Below are positions 32,693-43,367 of a stretch of DNA of 64,000 nucleotides, piece after piece. This DNA comes from Mytilus californianus (lineage: Eukaryota > Mollusca > Bivalvia > Mytilida > Mytilidae), in contig NW_026262659.1 in assembly GCF_021869535.1 (NCBI RefSeq), forward strand, positions 3,038,001 through 3,102,000, read 5' to 3'. Position 1 is the first letter of the stretch; each line of letters starts with the position of its first letter. Below the pieces are notes generated by a model, which saw nothing but the letters and a program-made list of their open reading frames with translations, did no database searches and was not told where the DNA came from. Both the position numbers and the translations under genes were made by a program.

Positions 32693-33300
32693 TTAGAATT
32701 TGCTTTGCTTTTCTTCTCTGTTTTTAAAATTTTCTGATTTTGTTGTCATGAGTAGACCTATTGTCAGTGGTTTTGTATCTGTAGTTTGAAAACAATCATT
32801 TCCATTTAGTAGATCAGCAATCCTGCTCGCAGAACTTCCTGGAGATATTTCCACCATTTTTTGAGTGGACTCACCCTCCAAACGATGATAACCATGCACA
32901 TCGACCTCTATCATTTGCTGATAGGGATTTAGATAGTCGTCATTGGGAGAATCTACTACATCTCCCTCAGAATATGAGCTACTACTTACATCTTGGTCGA
33001 CTGTTAAATAAATGTCATCTTGATTAACATGTTCATCTCTGATAATGCTGCGAATAAACGTGTCATTGCAAATCATATTATCTTCATTAATTGATTCATA
33101 AGTACTACTTTCATCGTTAAATTGAACATTTGTTTGATCGGAAGGTACTTGTTCATGATGTGTTCCTGGTGATTTTGATTTGTTTAAATGTTCAGCTTTC
33201 CTTTTGTATTTGAAACAACATGATCCTAGAGCAACCATTACTACAATGCTTCCTGCACTTATTGAATAAATAATAAGTTCTCTTTTCAGAAATATCCCAT
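32693..33300 (-). CDS. Gene B exon 7 (membrane span and cytoplasmic tail)
   Basis: Acceptor TTTCTTTACAG at 33301-33302, 608 bp, stop TAA. This single exon carries the whole transmembrane and intracellular part. The motif MIEVDVHGYHRLEGESTQK is shared with gene A (MIEVDVHGYRHSAGESTQK) and is the best-conserved piece of the tail, which marks it as the likely functional docking site. Confidence 0.9.
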
Positions 33301-36300
33301 CTGTAAAGAAAAAAGTAACGTACAGTGAAGGAAAAAGCAGAGGATTGAATTTGTTCAGGGAGCAATAATAGTTTTCTTGTTACCCACTAAATCAAATATT
33401 TCATATTAAAGTCATTGTTTTGTCATTTGTTTTTCGTTAATATTTACAAACAACGATTTGTTCATCGGCGTCACTTAAGGCAATAGCAGGTCTAGGAAAC
33501 GCTCTATTCTGACCTCTTTGTACGAAAGACGAAGACAATGAGTTCATTAAATGGGTCAAAACCCCAACAGCTAGGTTGTACAGAAGGATATTTGTCTACA
33601 GTTAACATATAAGTTTAGTGAAAAATAAAATGTAAAAAAATAAAAAAAAGCAAATTTAAAAAACTGGTATCTTCTGAAAATTTTATTTACAATGGCTTAG
33701 TTCCATGGTTTAGAATGATGAGAGGAAAATTCTCAATGGATTTTTTAATAACTAGTGTGCAAAGTTCGATGTGTCAAAACGAGTAGTTGATTTTTCAAAA
33801 CAGGTACCCGCTTTTCCCTATAAATTTTTCAAAATTGCTTTGATGAACAGCCGAATGAATGGTTAACTGCAAACCGTTCAGTAAAAGAATGTTTCAATTA
33901 TATTCAGGACAACAACAAATCGACAATAACTATACATGAAACACCCAGAACGTGTCCTTCATCTCAAACGTGTCTAATCCCCTAAAACCTGTCTATATGA
34001 CGTTATTGTAATCCAACACAGGTCTAGCTTGTGTCGGGCGTTGAAACGTGACCTTTTCATGAACATGGCCATATTCTTAAAACGCTCAAATACGTGTGAT
34101 TTGTTATAACAAATGTTATTTGAAAACAAAACGAGTTAAGGTTATTACAGCACCTTAGACCCGGTCTGAAAATACACAAGCAGAAAATATTTCATGCATT
34201 TTCAGGACGAGAACAAATTAACAACTAATACAATTTGTACGTCTTTATAATTTGGGCTACAATTAATTTTTTTGTCAAGCAATCTCTGTGACTTTTATTA
34301 GTATTTTCACTGCCTCTTAGTTCCTTGTTAAAAACAAATTTGTATGTATTTTCTAATATCCTTTCTGTGACTGTCCTCACCATCTCTTCAATTGTTACGA
34401 GGTCATCAGTTTTGATTTCATTCTTAAGCTTCTTACTCAGTAATTCACGGATAGCCTTTTTTGTTTATGTGTGGTGTTTTAACTTCAACAAAAACCCGAT
34501 GTATTCAATCGAGTCTCTAACGACTGCCGTAGACATCATTGAAGTCACAGAGAACACATTAGCGCTAACAATTTTGAGACGTGTTGGTGTCTTAAAATGA
34601 ACACGTTCCGGCGGATAGAAATTGTTAAACACGTTTAGTGGAGATAAACAAATTGACATGTTTAAGCGGAGGAAATAAACGGGCACGTATTGGGAAAGTG
34701 AAATTGGATCAGGTAAAGCAGCACATAAAACCACACTCAAGTAATACTCATTTCAGTCGGAAACGCTCTTGGACTAAACGACAAACGTTATAATTTCAGT
34801 TTTGATTTCCCCAAAGAGTTGTTGCAAGGGTTTGTAAAGTGCAGAAAGCTTATATTCCAAAGGACTTCGATCAATAACTTGGGTTTAACCGCCAGAGAGA
34901 AAAAGTCAAGCTTACATTTTGTTCTGCCCTAGTCGACCCTTGGGGTACTTTAAAAATGAGCATTATATATTAAGTCGAACCTAACGAACGAAATTAAATG
35001 GCATTTGCTTTGTAGAGCTACACAAACGACAAAACAGAACATTTTTGTTTATACACATATGCATTTTTAATTAATCCGTTTTCCATTCCAAAGAAAATAT
35101 TTATGATATAATATGATTGTTATTCATTTAATGGATGAAATAAATAAATATACTCTTAAATAATTAATAGTTTTTATACCATTTTTATCATATGCTGATA
35201 AACTATCAACTGTTGTCATAACATGTGTAGATTCCTTTGGCTCTGTAAATGTACTGTCCCACTTTTCTGAAAATAAACCTTTGCCAGTAGTGTTGTAATC
35301 AAGACAAATTTTTATCTGGTATGATTATTAACATGTTTCATCTGATGTGTTTTGCAAACATATTTTGTAAAATGTTTGATTATTTTGGAAAGTACTTGCA
35401 AAAATCCTCATTAAGGTAAATATGCTTGTAATTGTTGACGAGCATTGTAAACCAAATGTTCCAAACCTGGCTGAGACAGGCATGGTGCGGGAGTTTCTCG
35501 CTGCATTGAAGACCCATTGGTGGCCTTCGGCTGTTGTCTGCTCTATGGTCGGGTTGTTGTCTTTTTGACACATTCCCCATTTCCATTCTCAATTTTATGG
35601 ATATTCATAAGAACGGACATGTACAAAACCTACTCAGCACAAATACACTTAACACCTCCACAAATATGCACAGGTTGGTTTTCGTTGACTGTGATGTACA
35701 TGAATCCGCAGTTGATTTTCTCGTTTAAATTGTTTTACATTTTGTTATGTGAGAACCTTTTATAGTTACTATATGGTATGGGTTTTACTCATTGCTGAAG
35801 AAGTACGATGATATAAAGAGCTGACACCTAAGTTATTAGTCTCTTTTTAATTTTTATCAATTTGGCAATCATACCAAATCTTCTTTTTTTATTCAACTTT
35901 GCATTCTTCTTATAATAATTTAATGAACTTACATACTCCAGTTAATATATTTATGAAATATGGTATGGTAAAATAAGTCTGTAATTCTTATAGCGGGTGA
36001 TAAATAAATTTACTCTCAACTAATCAAAAGTGTATATACCCTTTTTATGAGTTGCTGAAATGCTATCAACTGTCGTCATAACATATGTTGAATCCTTTGG
36101 CTCTGTAAATGTACTGTACAACTTTTCTGAAACATTTTCGCCAATGGAGTTGTAATAAAGAACACATTTATAACAGTTTGCTAGATAATCAAAAACGAAG
36201 TTGACGAGCATTGTAAACCAAATGTTTCAAAAGCATGTACCAAACCTGGCTAAGATAGGCATGGGTATTCATCAGAAAGGACAGGACATGGAAATATACA

Positions 36301-39300
36301 AAAGACACTAGGCATACATAAACTCAACACCTCCACAAATATGCATAGATTTTTTCGTCTACTCTTTTGTACAGAAATCAGGTTTTCTTGTTCAATTTGT
36401 TACAATTTTTTTAATATCGGGTCCTTTTATAGCTAATAAAACAAATCAGGTTTGGGTTTTGCTCATTCATTGTTTTTAACTTATTAGTAATTTGGTCGAC
36501 ATTGGATAGTTGTATCATTGGCAACCATATTATTGTTTATGCACACTATCCCAAGCGAACCCCTATAACAATTGAAGGTAATTTTTATCTTCAAGGTCTT
36601 ATATTCCTCATTTTAATTATACCTATACTCCTTCACTGAAAATATTAATTCTCCTGAAACAATGCAAACTTCGATCGCTTCAGTTAAAATTATTCATAAC
36701 TTGTTTAGACATGAAATGGATAAACTCATATAGGGCCTTTTGTAGTTTCCTCTACAGAATAGGTTTTGCTCATTGTTGAAGGGCGTGCGGGATATATTAA
36801 AGGTTGCATTTTGGCTTCTGGGGGATAATTATTTCATTTGCAATTACTAAATGTACACCACATCTTATCTTATTAACAATTTAGACAATTGATATCCTTT
36901 CTTAACTGTTTGAGGTTGTTTTTATACTCAATGTAGAGTTACTTTTTTACTTATGTATTCCCTATATCGATTCTCTTATTCACAATAAACAGTCATTCAA
37001 ATCAATGCATTTTTTCATTTTAATACGCTTATTCAGATACAAGTCATCAAATACATGAATCTCTGAAGTTGTAAGATATCTTCAACAATTTTTAAGGTAA
37101 CATTTTTCCCTTCACAACTGAATAGTTTAAAGCATGTGATGTCTTTATCATGTTGTTTTAAAATAAGATTGAAATACATTAAATTGTAATTTAATTTCTG
37201 ATACAAAGGAGACGTTTATCCTAAATTTCCAGACAAATTCATTTAAACCTTACAACAGTCCGGTCAATTAAATAAGAGCCAATGCTTTTTTTTTTATTTT
37301 AACAACTCATATTGATATAAATGTATTGTAAATGAATGACAAAAAATAGTATACATTTGATGCGTCAATCCAAAGCTTAACTAAATATATGTGTCTCAGG
37401 TGACCACGGATATGTTCAATTATTGTATCAACAATCCCGTCTTATTTTCTCGATTTAGACATCACCGATCCAATGAAACCTATCACCAAATTTATATTTA
37501 CCATGAATAAATAAAGGCAACAGTAGTATACCGCTGTTCAAAAATCATAAATCGTAACGAGAAAACAAATCCGGGTTACAAACTTAAATCGACATAACAC
37601 ATCAACTATAAGAGAAAACAAAAACAACAGAAACACTGAACTGCAACAAAAACAAACGCCAACATACATAGAAACGAACTATTTGATAACAAATGCCATA
37701 TTCCTGACTTTGTGCAGGACATTTTAAGACAAATGGTGAGTTGAACATGAGCAATATGACGAATTGTACAATTTGAGCAAAATCTACTTACACTTTCTGT
37801 GCACTTGAAAGTTTTTGATTTGGTTCTTTTTGCTAGTCTTCAGTTTTTTTAATTAGTGTTTCGTGGACTATTTGTTTTTTCGTCGTCTATTGGTTTTTGC
37901 CTTTGAGTCGTCAGTTTTCTCGTGTATTTATGGGTTTTGATTGTTCACCTGGTATCTTCCGCCTTTTTTGCAATGTTTTATAATATATGCTAAAAACGGT
38001 GAGATGCATTTACTTTGTAGTCGAACATTTACTTGGTAATCGAACGTAAAATGAATTTACAGTAGCCTTTAACGATAGTATCTGCGAAATTTTTTAATAT
38101 GCTACTACACTTTTTTAAATGGAAACTAAAGTTATCCAGATTCATTTGGTTCACATAAAGTATGCATCATGGTACGGCATTTAGGAAACCTATTAGTTGT
38201 ACTTCCGTCCTTGTAATTGAAATTGATTGTCAATCCTATTCATGTGAGGATAATGTCAATCAAATAATTAAACAAAAAATAAAAACACCAACCAATTTCC
38301 CTATCTAATTATTCATCCATTTTACGACTAATACTATTATTTAAGAACAAGTGTACGACCATATCTCTCTCTATGTCCTTGTTGTTGTTGTCCAACAATA
38401 TCAAACATTAGAAATTAGGTCCTACCTGACATGACAGTTGTCACCTCAACACATCCATCCACAATATCACATCTGTAAAAGAGAGAAATTAAAGACGAAG
38501 AAGTGTAAACGGCAACGAGACAGCAACATAACGACACCATTACCAAACTATAAAAAACTAGGAATTTAGCATTATTTAGGTCAAATTACATGAATTAGCA
38601 TGTTTCAATTGCCATAGAATATTGATTAGAGATAAAATAAAACTTCAAACAAATTTCGATTAGAAGCAAAAAGTGTTGCTGTTATGATCAGGTGGGAAAG
38701 AGAAAAAATATTTATACAGAAAATAAATGATCGGGCATAAGAAGTGCATTAAAAAAAGTAAAGGAAACTTAGAAATTCTATATTTTAAATTATATATACT
38801 GTAAAAAGGCTTCTTGTACAAGTGATCTGTCCAGAATTGTGTTATGTTGGCACTTAATTGAACCAATAAAACAAAAATCCCAAAACACATAAAATAAAAA
38901 AAAACAAAACAAAAACGTCTGTGGTAATGATATTTAGTTTTCAACTATTTTCATCATACTCAACATCAGTTGTATCATCTGTTGGAGATCTAATATAATA
39001 ATAACACGGATTCATATAATATAATGTACAGTTATTTTTATAGGCATGCTACCTTTCGTTATGCAGGCAGCTACAAACATCTCTGCATTTTCGTCCCCAC
39101 AGTCCAAGTGAACATGGTTGGCATGGATATCCGTCCTTTGAAACATACCCAATTTCACATTCTATATGAAATATATCGTTTTCGAAACTAATGTAAATGC
39201 GTAGTTATAAATATAAAAACATAACGAGGGATTACAATATACATGATATAGTGAACGTTTGAAAGAAATTCATATAAAGACGAGATGAAGCGGGATTGTC

Positions 39301-42300
39301 GATGGGACAAATATCTATAAACACCAAAGATAAAAATGTAGACATATCGACGATAGCGTACAACAATGGGACAAAACCATACCATATAGTAAATATAGGC
39401 AAGATCTAATACTGTGAACACATGTCGCTAGTGACGTGAAACATAGTCATACCGTATCGGTCAACCAATTGGTGATGGCTAACGTAAATTTTGTAAAGTG
39501 TTGTTTTCAGTTGTTATGCCTCATAATTCTGTTTGAGTAGTTTTTGCATAAGGAGCACACCCATTTTAATAATTGAGCTTAACATATCTTTGAGATATAT
39601 AAGATATATATGTTGCTGTTGCGAAATGGGAAGGTAACAGTTGTAAAGTTGAAATTATCATGCTAATAATAGATTTTTAAAATAAAGTCGTCCATCTTTG
39701 TGAATATCGATGACAACATCAAGATATGAGTCAGATCTTCTAGTTTCGGTAGTATCCCTCATCCAAAATTAACTGGAAACTATGAGTTGTAAGCACTCAT
39801 TGAATAGTGTGTTATTGATTGACAGGGAATCATCAATATATGTTTATCTGAAAGTTAATTTAAAGAACTTTGCATGATGTTCTTTTCTTTTTTTCCTTTA
39901 GAAGGTTTTGTGTGCATTATGTTGCATATGAGAACAAATTAAATACGTCGGCAAGTTGGATGCACAATTAGTAACGATTGGAATAACGACTGTTTGTTGA
40001 AATGCTAATCCACTTAACTCAACAAATATTATCAAAACAAAATGATTACTTATGGAAGTGTTTAGGCTACTTGATATAGTGAGTTTTAATAATGGTATGG
40101 AAAACGGTTTGGTTCGAGTATAGTGAATTCCAAAAGGTTTAACAGAAGATAACAAAAATTGCAGGTCGTGTTTATATAGTAAGTTATAAAAGACCCCTTG
40201 ATGAAATATCTGACAAAATCAAAAGAAAAAACTCAACCGCCTGATTTATACTTCAAAAATTAACCAACAACATATAGCAATCACCGACAACTATAAGATA
40301 ACAGTATCCTGTCTTTAAACAAGGCAGAACAACATGTGTGGGGATTAAAAGCTCATCAAGGTTACCATGCTTATAGTTTGATACGCCAGACGCGCGTTTC
40401 GTCTTCATCAGACTCATTAGTAGCACTAGAATCAAATCTATTGGAAGACCAAATCAAAAACGATGTTGAAAGGCCAAATATTATACGAAGTTGGGAGGCC
40501 AAATCCAATACGAAATTACATAGCATGAATAACCGAGCATTCGACAAAAGTTGTGCCAAATATAGTTAAGGTAATATATGCGTGTTGGTAGAAAAAACTG
40601 TGTGTTACGAATTTGTGTAATATCTTATACACAGTAAATATACAGAAAATTAACATATCAATGATATAGCAAGTCAATACAAAGGTGCTGACTACTGGGC
40701 TGGTGATAACCTCGGATAATCATGTGATAGCACATCATAAGAACACATTGTAAAAATCTTTTGGAAAGGGTTCATCTACTAAGTTCGGATTTTTAGAACT
40801 AAACAACTAATGAAACGATAAAAGACACAAATAAGTCCAAAGAATGGCTATGGGCGTATATAAAGCTCAATAACAGCTTCCGAGTAATAAACTGAATAAA
40901 GATTAATGGCGCGTATGTTGATCATTAATGTTAATAAAGGGTGAAAACGTCCTCTGTTATCACAACTCTGTCTACTAAAACTGTTCCTAGTAATTGGAAT
41001 AACAGAGTAAATACCTATAAGAATATTCATGCATATTTGTTAAATTAAAAAAAAAAGGTAATGTCTCGATGTTCCTAAACTATTTAATACTGAAAGAAAC
41101 TTTTAATTCATGCATACTCAAGATTTCGCTTTTCATTTGCAGAACATCAAGGGAACAAAAATGGAATAAATGTTTGCATTTACTACTTTCTCAATTCTGC
41201 AAGGCTACACATATTGGGTGTTCTTTGTTTATCGTCCATTGGTACTTATGGCATGCATAAAAATGCAATCAAATTTCATGTGTGAGATTTCTGACATAGA
41301 ATAGTTGTTCCAAACATGTGATATTTGAAAGAATGGGGTAGCAATATTTTTCTTCTAAAGTCATTCAACTCTGCAACGAACCAGTGTCTTAATAATTATA
41401 AAATCACAACTGACTATGGTTTTAACATAAAGTAAAAATAATTTATTCACTTGCATTTACTTGAGTATGAAGCTTTCTATATCAAAATAATGTGTTGATG
41501 TAATCGAGTTAGCAAGATCAGCGTTGCAACTGTGTTTTGGTTATTATCATCAAGTTGTAATATTTGTGGTTTTCCTTGAGTTTAAACTCGATATGCTAAA
41601 CATATTTTTTTATTATTATATTAAAGTTAAACTGTGTTTCATATCTTCTGTGTACTTTATCGGAATTCGGTTGTCTTTGTTTTATGTTATTTCGATATCA
41701 TTTTGTTTTCTTAATATTTACTGATATAAAACATACCAACACATGTGCCATTCTTTTCCTCATGATTATTACAACAAAACCATGACCCAGTTACACCATT
41801 GCTGTACAAAAACAAAACGCAAATGAATGTTTAAAACGAATCATGCCGGGTAATAGTTTATTACAAAAATAAAATTTGCTCAGTTCTATAAAATTCATCA
41901 TTCGAATCTTCATCGAGTGACTTGATGTGTTGTCTTTACTCCAGACATTGATGTTAATACTTGTAACAAGTAACCAATCCTTGACACTGCTATGTGTCTT
42001 TTTGTTTTGTTGTCGCAATTGGTTTCCATTAATTTTTTGCGGGTTTCTCCGAATGCATTATTTAACTTTTTTTTTTTAAATAAAACTAGTATATTTGTCA
42101 GTCAACATTTTGATTTGAAATTTATCAGTTCCGATTACTATTATTTCCAATGTCTCAAGACAGGAAATTTACAACTGGTATTAATGAGGAGAAAAGTTAG
42201 GTTGTATCATTGATAGTCATATCATAATTCCTTAATTAACCTTTTAAAGAAGATATTAAGATTACCTTAAATCATCATAACATTTGTCACTCTGAACAAA

Positions 42301-42348
42301 GCCTAAAATCCAAACAAAAATATATATCACCATCTTCAGTATTTTCAT
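32693..42348 (-). CDS. Gene B: EGF-like single-pass receptor with Tyr-rich tail
   Basis: Seven exons: 42266-42348, 41737-41801, 39053-39161, 38426-38472, 36040-36126, 35180-35266, 32693-33300. All have GT/AG sites and continuous phase; together they give 361 codons plus stop. Residues 1-20 are a signal peptide (MKILKMVIYIFVWILGFVQS). The ectodomain has NGVTGSWFCCNNHEEKNGTC, then GYVSKDG-CQPCSLGLWGRKC-DVCSC and CDIVDGC, an EGF-like (MEGF or scavenger-receptor-F-like) Cys pattern. Two similar 29-residue juxtamembrane segments follow, then one membrane span (LIIYSISAGSIVVMVALG), a basic stop-transfer (KYKRK) and a ~165-residue acidic/Ser tail. Tail tyrosines sit in STYESI, DIYLTV, DYLNPY, NPYQQM (a YxxM form) and HGYHRL. 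The tail may recruit SH2/PTB adaptors, as in other EGF-like phagocytic receptors (inference). Paralogue: gene A. Confidence 0.85.
34205..34755 (-). pseudogene. Unidentified coding relic in a gene B intron
   Basis: One frame runs for about 155 codons with a single TAA at about 34466: SLSQYVPVYFLRLNMS, IVSANVFSVTSMMSTAVVRD before it, then AIRELLSKKLKNEIKTDD, VTIEEMVRTVTERILENTYK and LTKKLIVAQIIKTYKLY after it, ending in TAG. The downstream half is charged and helix-like, more protein-like than chance frames nearby. There is no start codon and no recognised family. It may be the end of an old mobile-element or viral-like ORF. Confidence 0.3.
35180..35266 (-). CDS. Gene B exon 6 (duplicated juxtamembrane exon, proximal copy)
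   Basis: Acceptor TTTATTTTCAG, donor AATG|GTATAA, 87 bp, phase 1-1. Encodes EKWDSTFTEPKESTHVMTTV and DSLSAYDKN. It is closer to the single gene A exon in its end (DKN) than exon 5 is, so exon 5 is probably the derived copy or the one gene A lost. Confidence 0.8.
35486..35596 (+). mobile_element. 111-bp T2 tail insertion with target duplication
   Basis: Starts TGCGGGAGTTTCTCGCTGCA and ends CCATTTCCATTCTCAATTTT. ATGG is repeated on both sides (35482-35485 and 35597-35600). The duplicated segment at 36.2 kb has the same flanks without the insert (GGCATGGGTATTCATCAG), so it shows the empty target directly. Confidence 0.85.
36040..36126 (-). CDS. Gene B exon 5 (duplicated juxtamembrane exon, distal copy)
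   Basis: Acceptor AATGTTTCAG, donor AAGG|GTATAT, 87 bp, symmetric phase 1-1. Encodes EKLYSTFTEPKDSTYVMTTV and DSISATHKK. It can be kept or skipped without changing frame. Confidence 0.75.
36690..37512. other. Intron with a diverged R5 remnant
   Basis: 36720-36870 retains R5 order (TATAGGGCCTTTTGTAG, GTTGAAGGGCGTGCGGG, ACACCACATCTT). The remainder aligns only patchily with gene A intron sequence near 61.9-62.4 kb. Confidence 0.5.
37513..37735 (-). repeat. T4 tail, inserted after the A/B duplication
   Basis: AAAGGCAACAGTAGTATACCGCTGTTC to GCCATATTCCTGACTTTGTGCAGG. Sequence on both sides aligns with gene A intron sequence at about 62.46-62.52 kb, where no such insert exists. Confidence 0.75.
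37738..37980 (+). repeat. Old T1 tail, shared by genes A and B
   Basis: GAGCAATATGACGAATTGTAC, TTTGCTAGTCTTCAGTTTTTTT, TGATTGTTCACCTGGTATCTTCCGCC. A matching degenerate copy lies at 62.51-62.69 kb at the same intron position, so it predates the gene duplication. Confidence 0.65.
38426..38472 (-). CDS. Gene B exon 4
   Basis: Acceptor CTTTTACAG, donor GTCAG|GTAGGA, 47 bp, phase 2 to 1. Encodes RCDIVDGCVEVTTVMS, which closes the EGF-like module. Confidence 0.8.
39053..39161 (-). CDS. Gene B exon 3 (EGF-like core)
   Basis: Acceptor ATTTCATATAG, donor GAAAG|GTAGCA, 109 bp, phase 1 to 2. Six Cys, with the WGRKC-x3-C-x-C core. About 90% identical to gene A exon 63767-63875, with the same length and phase. 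Confidence 0.85.
39420..40190 (-). pseudogene. Old Naiad-type PLE relic inside gene B
   Basis: Fragments in element order: linker GIHYTRTKPFSIPLLKL, then LAFQQTVVIPIVTNCA (RT motif B region), YIDDSLSINNT (motif C with the Asp pair), SDSYLDVVIDIHKDGRLYFK, and LKTTLYKIYVSHHQLVDRYG (thumb end). Several internal deletions and frameshifts. It matches the intact order of the 43-46 kb copy. Confidence 0.75.
40356..40740 (-). mobile_element. Retrozyme-like repeat, diverged
   Basis: Layout as in the 24.4 kb copy, with a ~30-bp stretch (GAAAGGCCAAATATTATACGAAG / GGAGGCCAAATCCAATACGAAA) repeated about three times. Ends with AAGGTGCTGACTACTGGGCTGGTGA. Confidence 0.65.
40382..40430 (-). ncRNA. Hammerhead ribozyme, core-mutated
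   Basis: Core reads CUAAUGA instead of CUGAUGA (G5 changed). Stem II GUC-UGAUGAA-GAC, GAAAC, GUC and arm UGGCGUAUC are kept. G5 is essential in known hammerheads, so this copy should be inactive. Confidence 0.65.
41737..41801 (-). CDS. Gene B exon 2 (NGVTGSWFCC module)
   Basis: Acceptor TTTTTGTACAG, donor GTTG|GTATGT, 65 bp. The CC-x8-C arrangement with an N-glycosylation site (NGTC) resembles the segment that opens EGF-like repeats in many mollusc multiple-EGF proteins. Confidence 0.8.
42266..42348 (-). CDS. Gene B exon 1 (signal peptide)
   Basis: ATG at 42348; donor TTTAAG|GTAATC; ends two bases into a codon. Encodes the 20-residue hydrophobic leader followed by DKCYDDL. This ATG is preferred because the hydrophobic core starts within six residues of it. 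Confidence 0.8.
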
Positions 42349-43069
42349 GATAAAATTCGATGACAAAGGAAATAATTTCCGTGATTCTACAATTATCAGT
42401 GTATATACTGATATATATTATATTTCCGGTAATGAACAGAACAATAACGAGTAGGTGCATAATCACTTTTGGAATTCCGAATGAAACGTACTTTACATGA
42501 GGCACCCTCTAACATCAGGAATCTCGTCTGTGGTTTTCTATTTTTTTGTATATCTTTGTAATTTTTAGCTCCAAAGACTTATATTTTAAATTTTGGGAAG
42601 TCTATACAATTTCTTCATAAACCTTGGAATCGATGGTGTGGTTATCGCAGTTGAATATTGGTTAAGACGGTACAATGACATTTTCCACGCTGTATTTGGA
42701 AGGGTTTAATTTTGAATTGTCCTTTATGTTGTCCAAATGTGATATTTGAATGGGGATGACATTTAGAAATCAACAAATAAAACGATAATATATATTTTTT
42801 AAAACAATAAAACTGCTAAAATACAGTTATTACTAAAATTACAAACGTTGGCGTTACGTTACTTACATATTGTGGGGTTATTGGTTTCCGCTCTGCGTGC
42901 TAATTGTGAGAATGCAAGTAAACATTTTTAAGTCTTTGGTTTGACCTCTTACACTGGAAAACCTAGCACGCTAACCGCTTCATCACAACATTTACATGGC
43001 GTTTTAGTTACCTTTCGACTTCTGAATTTGAATGTTCCCTTTGTTATCTTTAGAATTTCTATTAAAGAA

Positions 43070-43305
43070 GAGGGGCGAAAGATACCAGAGGGACAGTCAA
43101 ACTCATAGATCGAAAATAAACTGACAATGCCATGGCTAAAAAACAAAAAGACAAACAGACAAATAATGGTACATAAAACACAACATAGAAAACTAAAGAC
43201 TAAGCAACACGAACACCACCAAAAACTGGGGGTGATCTCAGGTGCTCCGGAAGGGTAAGCAGATCCTGCTCCACATGTGGCACCCGTCGTGTTGCTGATG
43301 CTATT
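43070..43305 (-). mobile_element. T1 tail of the coding Naiad copy
   Basis: The complement runs from AGCAACACGACGGGTGCC to ATCTTTCGCCCCTCTTCTTT. It follows the RT stop by about 60 nt and anchors the tail to the coding element. Confidence 0.85.
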
Positions 43306-43367
43306 ACAAGCCCGGTAAATAGTCTAATTCGGTAGGTCACATTCGTGAAAAGGGAAGGGTATTGTAG

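Larger units (their letters stand above)
35140..36540. repeat. Tandem segmental duplication carrying gene B exons 5 and 6
   Basis: About 35140-35890 and 36000-36540 align: the exon, GTTGACGAGCATTGTAAACCAAATGTT, CAAACCTGGCT-AGA-AGGCATGG, AACACCTCCACAAATATGCA, then an R5 remnant (TTTTATAGCTA, ATCATACC). This is the source of the duplicated juxtamembrane exon. The copies differ by many substitutions and by the T2 insertion. Confidence 0.8.
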
